Positions 9,593-17,268 of a DNA stretch of 64,000 nucleotides are shown piece after piece. Location of the stretch: contig NZ_JAKENF010000003.1 in NCBI RefSeq assembly GCF_021491355.1, forward strand, positions 496,001 through 560,000, read 5' to 3'. The notes beneath the pieces are model-generated. The model worked only from the letters and a program-made list of their open reading frames with translations. It made no database searches and was not told the origin of the DNA. The DNA comes from Alitabrizicola rongguiensis (GTDB taxonomy: Bacteria > Pseudomonadota > Alphaproteobacteria > Rhodobacterales > Rhodobacteraceae). Positions within the stretch are counted from its first letter, which is position 1; every line of letters begins with the position of its first letter. The position numbers were made by a program, and so were the translations under genes.

Positions 9593-10872
9593 TGGCGGTG
9601 CCGCAGGCAAAGGTTGACGCGCTGGCCGCCCGGATCGCCGGACTGTCCTTTGAGCGCGAGGGCTGGCTGGGTGCGGCACGGGTGGAGGCCCTTTCGCGGC
9701 TTTCGTCGATGGGCCTGCCGGGCAAGCGCGACGAATACTGGCGCTACACTGACCCGACCGATCTGATCCAGCCGCGGACTGCGACGGCCGCGCTGTTCGA
9801 CGCGGGCGATGAACCTCCGGTGTTCGATGCGATCGACCGGATCACGCTGGTCTTCGTCGATGGCGTGTTCGATGCCGCTGCTTCGGATGATCCGGCGCTG
9901 GCCGGGGTCGAGATAACGCGGCTTTCCCAGGCGCCCGACCTGCACTGGGCGCGCGATCTGTACGGCGTGCTCGAGGCACGCGGCCAGTCCCCCGTGCAGC
10001 GGCCGCTTGCGGCGCTCGCCACGGCCTTTGCCACCGACGGTCTGTTGATCCGGGTGACGGGGAAGGCGGCGAAGCCGGTTTCGCTGGTCTATCGCCATGA
10101 CTCCGAGACCTCGGATGCGATCCTGCATCACTGCGTCCGGCTCGACCCGGGGGCGGAACTGACGCTTCTGGAAAGCGGTCCGGGCGCCGCGCGCTTTACC
10201 ACCGCGATGGAGGTCGAGGTTGCCGATGGCGCCCGCTTCCACCATGTCCGGGTGCAGGGGCGCGACCATCAGCGTCGTGCTGCGACCCATGTCTTTGCCC
10301 GCCTCGGGGCCGAAAGCCTGTTCAAATCCTTCACCCTGACGGCAAACGGCGTTCTGACCCGTAACGAGGTCGTGCTGGAGCTTGCGGGAGACGATGGCGT
10401 GGCCCATGTGGCCGGGGCCGCGATGGGCGATGGTGCGTTCCACCACGACGACACCGTGTTCATCACCCATGACGCCGAGCGCTGTGAAAGCCGCCAGGTG
10501 TTCAAGAAGGTGCTCAAGCACGGCGCAGTCGGCGTGTTCCAGGGCAAGATCCTGGTCAAGCAGGGTGCCCAGAAGACCGACGGCTATCAGATCAGCCAAT
10601 CGCTGCTTCTGGACGAGGACTGTCAGTTCCTCGCCAAGCCCGAACTCGAGATCTATGCCGACGACGTGAAATGCTCGCATGGCTCGACGTCAGGGGCGAT
10701 CGACGAGACGGCGCTGTTCTACCTGCGGTCGCGGGGCGTGCCGCTCCGGTCGGCGCAGGCACTTCTGGTGCTGGCGTTCTTGGCCGAGGCGATTGGCGAG
10801 ATCGAGGATGAACTGATCGTCGAGGATATCCGCCAGCGGCTGGAAAACTGGCTCGCGCGCCACGAATACTGA
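9592..10872 (+). CDS. sufD: Fe-S assembly protein SufD
   Basis: A 426-residue SufD, paralog of SufB and partner in the SufBC2D scaffold. The N-terminal helical part has GKRDEYWRYTDP and the core has the right-handed beta-helix with KCSHGSTSGAIDE near the C-terminus; the histidine in CSHGST is the family's conserved site near the SufB-SufD interface. Start and sufC stop share bases. It is followed after 11 bp by a small membrane protein gene. Confidence 0.95.
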
Positions 10873-10883
10873 GACCGGACCTC

Positions 10884-11363
10884 ATGCCCGTCACCACCGA
10901 CATCGTCGAAAGCTGGCGCAATCCGCGCGCGGTACTGCGGCGACGCCTAGATAGCGCGCGGGAAGCCGATGCTCTGGCGGTGCTGATGGCGGCCTGCGGG
11001 CTGATCTTCGTGTCGCAATGGCCGGGTCTGGCGCGGGCGGCGCATCTGGATCCGTCGATTCCGCTGGATGCACGACTGGGCGGAGCGCTGCTGGGCGCGG
11101 TGTTCCTGCTCCCGCCCATCGCATATGGCATCGCGGCGCTGAGCCATCTTGTGGCACGCGCCTTCGGCGGCAAGGGCGACTGGCTGGGCGCGCGGCTGGC
11201 CCTGTTCTGGGCGTTGCTGGCCGTCAGTCCGCTGATGCTGCTGCAGGGGCTGGTGGCGGGATTTATGGGCAAGGGGCCGGCGCTGACCCTCGTCGGGGCA
11301 GGGGTGGGACTGGTCTTTGTCCTGCAATGGATACTCGGGTTGATCGAGGCGGAGCGCGGCTGA
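10884..11363 (+). CDS. Yip1-like small membrane protein (suf operon insert 1)
   Basis: A 159-residue protein with about four hydrophobic segments (around residues 30-50, 68-90, 105-130 and 135-152). The arrangement resembles bacterial Yip1-domain proteins. It lies between sufD and the next membrane gene and shares its stop codon region (TGATG) with that gene's start, so translation is coupled. Yip1-type proteins have no established link to Fe-S assembly; its place in the operon suggests co-expression only. Confidence 0.7.
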   Translation: MPVTTDIVESWRNPRAVLRRRLDSAREADALAVLMAACGLIFVSQWPGLARAAHLDPSIPLDARLGGALLGAVFLLPPIAYGIAALSHLVARAFGGKGDWLGARLALFWALLAVSPLMLLQGLVAGFMGKGPALTLVGAGVGLVFVLQWILGLIEAERG

Positions 11364-11956
11364 TGGCTTGGTCCCTGGACGATATCTGGAGCGAAGCGCG
11401 GTTGACGTTGTCAGACCCGCGGTTGGGTGCACGCCGGATTCTGGCGCTGAACCTGCCGATGGCTGCGCGCTGGACAGCGGTTGGAGCGATTTCCGCGATC
11501 TCCGCTGTGCTGTTCCATGTGGCATTGCGGCTTTTGCCGACGGATGGGGCCGACCCTGTTTCCACCTTTGCCGGCAGCCCGCTGTTTACGGCGCTGTTGC
11601 AGGGGTTCATCATCGTGGCGGGTGCCGCCGGTATCTTCCTTATGGGCCGCATTCGGGGCGGGCGGGGCAGCTTCCCGGATGCGCTAATCCTGTTCTGCTG
11701 GCTGCAAGCGCTGATGCTGGTCTTGCAGGTCCTGCAGATCCTGGCCTTCATCCTCGTCCCGCTGCTGGGCGACATCGCCAGTCTTGCCATCGTCGTGGTG
11801 TTCTTCTGGCTTCTGACCAGTTTCACGATGGAGTTGCACGGCTTCACCTCGCGGCTGGCCGTTCTGGCCGGCATCGTGCTGGTCTTCTTCGGCGTCGCCT
11901 TCGTGCTGTCGGTGATCCTGCTGATGTTCGGGCTTGGCCCGGAGATGGGACCTTGA
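11363..11956 (+). CDS. Yip1 family membrane protein (suf operon insert 2)
   Basis: A 197-residue protein with five predicted membrane helices after a short soluble N-terminus (MAWSLDDIWSEARLTLSDP). A central soluble loop with GRIRGGRGSFPDAL precedes the last three helices, as in Yip1-domain proteins. The ATG overlaps the upstream stop, and sufS follows after 2 bp, so it is firmly embedded in the suf operon. Function unknown; a membrane tether for Suf proteins is speculation. Confidence 0.75.
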   Translation: MAWSLDDIWSEARLTLSDPRLGARRILALNLPMAARWTAVGAISAISAVLFHVALRLLPTDGADPVSTFAGSPLFTALLQGFIIVAGAAGIFLMGRIRGGRGSFPDALILFCWLQALMLVLQVLQILAFILVPLLGDIASLAIVVVFFWLLTSFTMELHGFTSRLAVLAGIVLVFFGVAFVLSVILLMFGLGPEMGP

Positions 11957-11958
11957 CC

Positions 11959-13179
11959 ATGTACGACGTCCATGCGATCCGGCGCGACTTTCCGATCCTG
12001 TCGCGGCAGGTGAACGGAAAGCCGCTGGTCTATCTCGACAACGGCGCCTCGGCGCAGAAACCGCAGGTGGTGATCGACGCGATCACCCAGGCCTATTCCA
12101 TGGAATATGCCAATGTTCACCGTGGCTTGCATTTCCTTTCGAATCTCGCGACCGAGAAGTATGAAGCGGTGCGCGGCAAGGTTGCCCGCTTCCTGAACGC
12201 CGGATCCGAGGATGAGATCGTCTTCACCACCGGCACGACCGAGGGGATTAACCTGATTTCCTACGCCTGGGCCGCCCCGCGGCTTCAGGCCGGGGACGAG
12301 ATCGTGCTCTCGATCATGGAGCACCACGCCAACATCGTGCCCTGGCACTTCCTGCGCGACCGGCAGGGCGTGGTGCTGAAATGGGTCGAGGTGGACGCGA
12401 AGGGCGATCTTGACCCGCAGGCGGTGATCGATGCAATCGGGCCGCGGACGAAACTCGTCGCCGTCACCCATATGTCGAATGTGCTCGGCACCAAGGTCGA
12501 TGTCGAGGCGATCTGCCGAGGCGCCCGCGAGAAGGGCGTTCCGGTGCTGGTCGATGGCAGCCAGGCGGCGGTGCACATGCCGGTCGATGTCCAGGCGATC
12601 GGCTGCGATTTCTACGCAATCACCGGCCACAAGCTCTACGGGCCGAGCGGGTCCGGCGCCATCTACATCCGGGCGGACCGTCAGGCCGAGATGCGCCCGT
12701 TCCTCGGCGGCGGCGACATGATCCGCGAGGTCACCCGCGACATGGTCACTTGGGCCGATCCGCCGATGAAGTTCGAGGCCGGCACACCCGGCATCGTCCA
12801 GCAGATCGGGCTTGGCGTGGCGCTCGACTATCTGACCGCGCTCGGCATGGAGAATGTCGCCGCCCATGAGCGGACCCTTCGTGACTATGCCCGCGCGCGG
12901 CTCGCCGGGCTGAACTGGCTCAACGTGCAGGGCCAGTCGGAGGGGAAGGGCGCGATCTTCTCCTTCACGTTGCAGGGCGCGGCCCATGCCCATGACATCT
13001 CGACCGTCCTCGATCAGCGCGGGATCGCCGTGCGCGCCGGCACCCATTGCGCGATGCCGCTGATGCAGAGCCTGGGCGTCGGCGCCACCTGCCGCGCGTC
13101 CTTCGGGCTCTACAACACGGTCGAGGAAGTGGATGCGCTGGTCTCGGCACTGGAGCTTTGCCACGACCTCTTTGGCTGA
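11959..13179 (+). CDS. sufS: Cysteine desulfurase SufS
   Basis: A 406-residue group II cysteine desulfurase, length typical for SufS. It contains YLDNGASAQKPQ, EHHANIVPW, the PLP lysine K225 in ITGHKLYGPSG and the catalytic Cys364 in RAGTHCAMPLM, where the preceding RAGTHC context is the SufS hallmark. It usually passes persulfide to SufE or SufU; neither is encoded in this operon. It ends the suf operon here: no SufA or SufT-like gene follows. Confidence 0.96.
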   Translation: MYDVHAIRRDFPILSRQVNGKPLVYLDNGASAQKPQVVIDAITQAYSMEYANVHRGLHFLSNLATEKYEAVRGKVARFLNAGSEDEIVFTTGTTEGINLISYAWAAPRLQAGDEIVLSIMEHHANIVPWHFLRDRQGVVLKWVEVDAKGDLDPQAVIDAIGPRTKLVAVTHMSNVLGTKVDVEAICRGAREKGVPVLVDGSQAAVHMPVDVQAIGCDFYAITGHKLYGPSGSGAIYIRADRQAEMRPFLGGGDMIREVTRDMVTWADPPMKFEAGTPGIVQQIGLGVALDYLTALGMENVAAHERTLRDYARARLAGLNWLNVQGQSEGKGAIFSFTLQGAAHAHDISTVLDQRGIAVRAGTHCAMPLMQSLGVGATCRASFGLYNTVEEVDALVSALELCHDLFG

Positions 13180-13248
13180 GAGGAACAAGCGGCATTGCCA
13201 CGGTGCAGGTCACGGGCCTAGGCTTCGCAGAAAGCCAGGGAGGTGACG

Positions 13249-14121
13249 ATGCGACTGACGACGATCTGCGTGCTGTTGACCTGCTCGATTCCGATCCAGG
13301 CACTTGCCGATCCGGCGGTGGTGGATCCAAATGCCTTGTTCCCCGAAGGGCCGGTGGTGGTGGCGGACAAGCTCCTCTACGCCGAATACGCCGGAAACGA
13401 CGTGAAGGTCTGGGACGGCTCCCAGATCACAACTCTGTGGAAGCAGGATGGCTGCGGCCCCTCGGCGGTGGTGCCTCTTGCCGAGGGCTATGGCATCACC
13501 TGCTACGACTCGGGACAGTTGGTGGTGATCTCTGCGGATGGCGCAACGGTCCGGACCTATGCCGATGCCGGCGGCGCGGCGCTTCAGGGGCCCAACGACG
13601 GCGCTCCGGATGGCAAGGGCGGTGCCTGGTTCACGATGTCGGGCCCCTGGGAAGCCGGGCCGATTGTCGGTCGGGTCGTGCATCTTGCCGCCGACGGGAC
13701 GCTGAGCGAGGTCGCCAACGACCTGCATTATGCCAATGGCATCGTCCTTGGTCCGGATGGCCGGTTGTATGTGAATGAATCCGAGGCGGGCCGTACCATC
13801 TCCTTCGCGGTAGGCGCCGATGGCTCGCTGTCGGACCGTCGGCTTTTCGACCGCTACTATCAGCTCGGCGAGGCGTCGGACGTCTATCCTGACGGCATCA
13901 AGCTCGGCCCGAACGGCAATTTCTTCGTCGGCCTCTACAGCACGGGCGCGATCCTTGAAGTCGCTCCTGACGGCAAGCTCGTGACGCGGCACGAGGTCCC
14001 GTCCAAGGCGGCGCCGAACCTTGCCTTCAGCGCCGACGGCAAGACGATGTACGTGACGGCCGTCGACAACAAGGACGGTGCCCCTTACGAGGGCAAGGTC
14101 TACGCCGTGTCACTGCCCTGA
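13249..14121 (+). CDS. Secreted SMP-30/gluconolactonase-like beta-propeller protein
   Basis: A 290-residue protein with an N-terminal signal peptide (MRLTTICVLLTCSIPIQALA, cleavage near 20) and a six-bladed-propeller SMP-30/LRE region: FPEGPVV, GPNDGAPDGKGGAWFT, YANGIVLGPDGRLYVNES and APNLAFSADGKTMYVT. The N-D-G motifs fit the calcium and lactone site of this family. A periplasmic lactonase-like role is inferred; the substrate is unknown. The start at 13249 is supported by GGGAGGTG about 6 bp upstream. It is separated from sufS by 69 bp and followed by a 9-bp GC hairpin. Confidence 0.8.
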   Translation: MRLTTICVLLTCSIPIQALADPAVVDPNALFPEGPVVVADKLLYAEYAGNDVKVWDGSQITTLWKQDGCGPSAVVPLAEGYGITCYDSGQLVVISADGATVRTYADAGGAALQGPNDGAPDGKGGAWFTMSGPWEAGPIVGRVVHLAADGTLSEVANDLHYANGIVLGPDGRLYVNESEAGRTISFAVGADGSLSDRRLFDRYYQLGEASDVYPDGIKLGPNGNFFVGLYSTGAILEVAPDGKLVTRHEVPSKAAPNLAFSADGKTMYVTAVDNKDGAPYEGKVYAVSLP

Positions 14122-14127
14122 CAGGTC

Positions 14128-14160
14128 GCGCGCGAGAAAGCCGGTTGCAGCCTCGCGCGC
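14128..14160 (+). terminator. GC-rich stem-loop after the SMP-30-like gene
   Basis: GCGCGCGAG (14128-14136) pairs perfectly with CTCGCGCGC (14152-14160). There is no clear T tract, so it may be a Rho-independent terminator variant or an RNA-stabilising stem. It lies between the coding region and the tRNA gene. Confidence 0.45.
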
Positions 14161-14182
14161 CCCAAGTTATAGACCGCCGCAC

Positions 14183-14259
14183 GCACCCGTAGCTCAGCTG
14201 GATAGAGCGTTGCCCTCCGAAGGCAAAGGCCACACGTTCGAATCGTGTCGGGTGCGCCA
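14183..14259 (+). tRNA. tRNA-Arg (anticodon CCG)
   Basis: A 77-nt tRNA. Acceptor arms GCACCCG / CGGGTGC pair fully, the D arm contains AGCTCAGCTGGATAGAGC, the anticodon stem TTGCC/GGCAA encloses CTCCGAA with anticodon CCG (reads CGG), and the T loop is GTTCGAATC. The CCA end is encoded. Its 3' end is duplicated at 15125-15150. Confidence 0.97.
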
Positions 14260-14271
14260 ATCTTCCTGCCG
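14246..14271 (+). repeat. attL-like direct repeat overlapping tRNA-Arg 3' end
   Basis: These 26 bp, covering the last 14 bases of the tRNA and 12 bases beyond, recur at 15125-15150 with one mismatch (T14253 versus C15132). A tRNA 3' end repeated downstream is the usual footprint of a site-specific integrated element. Confidence 0.65.
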
Positions 14272-14473
14272 CACTCCTCCCTCTCCCGAGAGAACAACAG
14301 GAGTTCGACCTCTGGTGATCTTCTCTGTGTGCCGAAGTCCCGCGATCAGGTTGCAGGAGATGAGAGCGGCCCTTTGCAGCTTTGCCTTCACTTCTATCTG
14401 ATAGAAGGAGACCTGATAGTCCGGCCAAGGGGTCAACAGTGGTGCCCGGCGACATACTCGCCGCCGGGACCCT

Positions 14474-14626
14474 TCACTGAAGCCAGAGTGCGAACAGACC
14501 CACGAAGATGAAGACGAAAAGAACGAGGACGATGGCGATGATGCCGAACCGTCCATTGCCTTCTGCCTCAAGGCCGTGGTCTTTCGCTGTCAGGCGCAAT
14601 TTGATGGAGGGGGGAGGGTCCTTCAC
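14474..14626 (-). CDS. Small single-span membrane protein (50 aa), tentative
   Basis: A 50-residue reading frame from a GTG at 14626: a charged N-terminal half (KDPPPSIKLRLTAKDHGLEA) followed by a strong membrane helix (FGIIAIVLVLFVFIFVGLFAL) at the C-terminus. AGAAG lies just upstream of the GTG. The same frame is open further upstream to 14947, but that part has no recognisable protein character. It lies inside the small island between the tRNA-Arg repeats. Function unknown; a tail-anchored or toxin-like peptide are both possible. Confidence 0.4.
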   Translation of the reverse strand: MKDPPPSIKLRLTAKDHGLEAEGNGRFGIIAIVLVLFVFIFVGLFALWLQ

Positions 14627-15213
14627 CTTCTGCGTCCTTCTGCGTCGGTCCCCCTCGCTAGGTCCGATTTTGCGTTGCCCGATGGTCGAGGCTGTGTCAG
14701 AAATCAAGTTGCGGACCTTGAGACGACACCCATCAGAGCAGCCGGGGACCAACACTAGATGTGGTGTGGTTAACGGCTGCTCGACCAATCTGTGGGTCGT
14801 CCAGAAATTCGTCAATGCCTGATAACTCTGTGCGAAAACTGGTGGAAATCCCGGTGGAGTGTCCCAACGAGTGGGTATTTCTAGTTGTGCGAGCGTCGTG
14901 CGGCACAAGATATAGAAGCTCAGCCCAGCCGATCTGCTCCTGAACACCCATTCGGGAATCAGTTATCCACATAGCTTCGCGAAGTTTTTTCCGCAGTCGC
15001 CGACGGGTCGATTGACTTCAGGTCCACATTCGGGTCCCCTCAAGGTCCACCCCGGGGAAGGCCACTTCGTGCAACCCGTTGAAATATATGGCTGCCGGAG
15101 CATTCGATTTTCGCTGTGGCTGCCTGTCGGGCGCGCCAATCTTCCTGCCGTTCGGGAACGAGGCCGGGCGCCTGTGTCCGGTGCTCGACCAACGCAGATC
15201 AAGACAGGGCGCG
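14627..15213. other. Island interior without a clear gene
   Basis: 587 bp with lower GC than the surroundings and no convincing coding region: the open frames lack Rhodobacter-like codon use and ribosome sites. It holds a perfect DnaA-box-like TTATCCACA at 14963-14971 and the distal tRNA repeat at 15125-15150. No integrase gene is present, so this looks like the remains of an element. Confidence 0.5.
15125..15150 (+). repeat. attR-like direct repeat of tRNA-Arg 3' end
   Basis: Copy of 14246-14271, 25 of 26 identical; the unit length is 879 bp. Similarity stops sharply on both sides. Confidence 0.65.
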
Positions 15214-15789
15214 TCAGATCGGCCGTGCCGGATTGCCCACCACTCGCGAACCCGCAGCCACATTGCGAGTGACGACAGCGCCCGCGCCGACGATGGCTCC
15301 GTCACCCACAGTTACGCCTGGCAGAAGAATCGCACCGCCACCGATCCATACATCTTCGCCGATGCTGACTGGCAACGCCCGCTCCAAACCACGGCGCCGC
15401 TCATCGAGCCCATGGGCATGGTCGGCGCAGTAGATATGCACTGCCGGTCCGAGCATCGTCCGCCGCCCGATCCCGACAGGTGCCGAGTCGAGGATGACGC
15501 AGCCTGCATTGATATAGACTTGCTCGCCAAGCGAGAGGTTCCGGCCATAGGCGGTGTGGAAGGGGGCCTCGATGAAGACGCCCTCACCGATAGCGGCGAA
15601 TAGTGCTGCGAGTTCCGGCGCACAGGGGCCACGTTTGGCTGGCTCCATGGTGGTGTGCCGCCAGCATGCGTGCCGTGCGACATCGCGAAGCGCCGCCAAC
15701 TCGGGCGTCATGCAGGAATACCAGCGTCCGTCGGCCACTTCGGCCAACGCTGCGGGAGGCGAATGGAGGACTGTCATCTGTGTGGTCAC
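15214..15789 (-). CDS. Sugar O-acetyltransferase, MaaA/LacA/NodL-like (left-handed beta helix)
   Basis: A 191-residue acetyl-CoA-dependent O-acetyltransferase. The N-terminal mac domain (MTPELAALRDVARHACWRH) is followed by hexapeptide repeats: PFHTAYGRNLSLGEQVYINAGCVILDS, the catalytic-type His in IYCADHAHG, and IGEDVWIGGGAILLPGVTVGDGAIVGAGAVVT. Likely substrates are maltose, galactosides or similar sugars. The start is either the GTG at 15789 or the ATG at 15777 (MTVLHSPP); neither has a strong ribosome site. It lies just beyond the distal tRNA repeat, so it may be accessory DNA too. Confidence 0.85.
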   Translation of the reverse strand: MTTQMTVLHSPPAALAEVADGRWYSCMTPELAALRDVARHACWRHTTMEPAKRGPCAPELAALFAAIGEGVFIEAPFHTAYGRNLSLGEQVYINAGCVILDSAPVGIGRRTMLGPAVHIYCADHAHGLDERRRGLERALPVSIGEDVWIGGGAILLPGVTVGDGAIVGAGAVVTRNVAAGSRVVGNPARPI

Positions 15790-16063
15790 TTAGCAGCGGC
15801 GCGGGGCACTCGCAGTCAAGGTTCTGAAGAGAGACTATAGCCGAAAAAGACCGACGCCGGCAGAAAGTTCTTCTCACTGTTTGCCGCGTTTTCCGACGGC
15901 GCTTCACAAAGAAGAGCCGCACCAAATGTAAGGTCTCGAAATTCTAATTATGCCGCAATAACATAGCGGTTTCCGGTTTTATCTCTTGGCGTGCGGCAGT
16001 ATCCCTCTACTTAAGAAGGATTTCCGTGCGACAGCCCTGAAGGCTGATGTCCTCCCGCTGTCG

Positions 16064-16882
16064 TCAAGCCTCGCAAACGTAGCTGGCTGTGCGGATGCGG
16101 CGCTCCCGAAGATTGATCACCTGATTTCGCGCCATGGCGGGGAAGTCATTTCCGAGGAAAGCCTGGAACGTGACTGCCGGGGCCGCGATCGCCATGCGCT
16201 TGGCCACCTCCTCGAACCAGAGCTGCCCTTCTTCCGTCGAGTCCTCTACCTGGAGAATGGTGAAACCGGCATTCGAAAGAAGCGCGGTCACGGCGTCAGG
16301 CGTAGCGAGATGGCTGATGGAGGGCTCTCGCGCCCAGGGGACCGGATACAGGACGTCCCCACCTTCGCCCTGAAGCACGTCATAGACAACGAAGCGACCA
16401 CCCGGTTTCAGGATGCGTTTGGCTTCCGCATACATCCGATCCTTGGCCGCAATGTTCATGGCCACATGTATGGTCATGGCGGCGTCAAACTCGGCATCGC
16501 CAAATGGCAGCCGGGTCGCATCGCCTTGCCGGAAGTTGACGCGGTCAGACAGGCCGACCCAGCCGCTGAGTGCGGTCGCGGCATCACAGAACGCCTGAGT
16601 GATATCGATGCCCGTCACATGGCAGCCAAAGGACTCGGCCAACGTTCGTGCGGGTCCTCCCAGACCGCTGCCGATATCCAGCACGCGCGAGGTCGGCCCA
16701 AGCTGCAGGAATTCCGCCAACTCGAGTGTCGCCTTGCGGCCGCGGATGTGAAACTCGTCGACCGTCGCGAGATCGGCCGTCGTGAGCCTGTCCATGTCCT
16801 TGCCGGCTCTGCGCAGGCTGTCCGCAATCACGCCGGTAAGATCGCTGTCGCTGCTGTAGTGACTTGCCACATCTTCAGACAC
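16064..16882 (-). CDS. Class I SAM-dependent methyltransferase
   Basis: A 272-residue methyltransferase with motif I VLDIGSGLGGPARTLAE at about 67-83, GIDITQAF for the acidic loop, and GDATRLPFGDAEFDAA and LKPGGRFVVYDVL further on. It belongs to the UbiE/COQ5 and sarcosine-dimethylglycine methyltransferase-like group; the substrate cannot be read from sequence. It stands alone: 274 bp of AT-richer sequence without a gene separate it from the acetyltransferase, and it is divergent from the DUF2264 gene. Confidence 0.85.
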   Translation of the reverse strand: MSEDVASHYSSDSDLTGVIADSLRRAGKDMDRLTTADLATVDEFHIRGRKATLELAEFLQLGPTSRVLDIGSGLGGPARTLAESFGCHVTGIDITQAFCDAATALSGWVGLSDRVNFRQGDATRLPFGDAEFDAAMTIHVAMNIAAKDRMYAEAKRILKPGGRFVVYDVLQGEGGDVLYPVPWAREPSISHLATPDAVTALLSNAGFTILQVEDSTEEGQLWFEEVAKRMAIAAPAVTFQAFLGNDFPAMARNQVINLRERRIRTASYVCEA

Positions 16883-17268
16883 AGCCGTCCCTCCTCCAAG
16901 TCGCCCGCCAGGCGTTCCAGCCTGCAGATCCCTTGTTCCGGGAGCATGATCGCATCTTCAGGGCGATCTGGGAACTGCTTCGTCGCGGGCGACGACGTTG
17001 ATCCCTGCTCGTTGCATCCGGTGGCTTCCCTGGCTGGACGTCGCCGGGCGGTAGAAACCTGCCGGCATCCGTGTTTTTTCCGCGCCGCGAACCGGACCGG
17101 GTGCCGCGTTCCTGTGCGCCACTGCCCGGATTTCCGCCGATCGACGGGAGAAGCCGATGTCGCGCCGAGTTGGCTCTGGCGCTCGGGGTCGCATCGGCTA
17201 AACCTGCGGCAAGACTGCGGTCCTGCCACAGTGCCGCGCGGGCCGACATTGAAAGAACAGGGAAGCCG
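16883..17268. other. Gene-free stretch between methyltransferase and DUF2264 gene
   Basis: 386 bp serving as the divergent promoter region. No full gene is visible. A short plus-strand frame near 16900-17000 reads DPLFREHDRIFRAI, which resembles the end of a GntR/FCD domain and may be a regulator remnant, but it is too short to call. Confidence 0.4.

Noticed and set aside
14690-14947. Upstream extension of the 50-residue frame to a 157-residue protein
   Set aside because: The added part lacks protein-like composition and has no ribosome site; the GTG at 14626 fits better.
16900-17010. Short frame reading DPLFREHDRIFRAI, like the end of a GntR/FCD domain
   Set aside because: Too short and with stops soon after; could be chance, so not called as a pseudogene.
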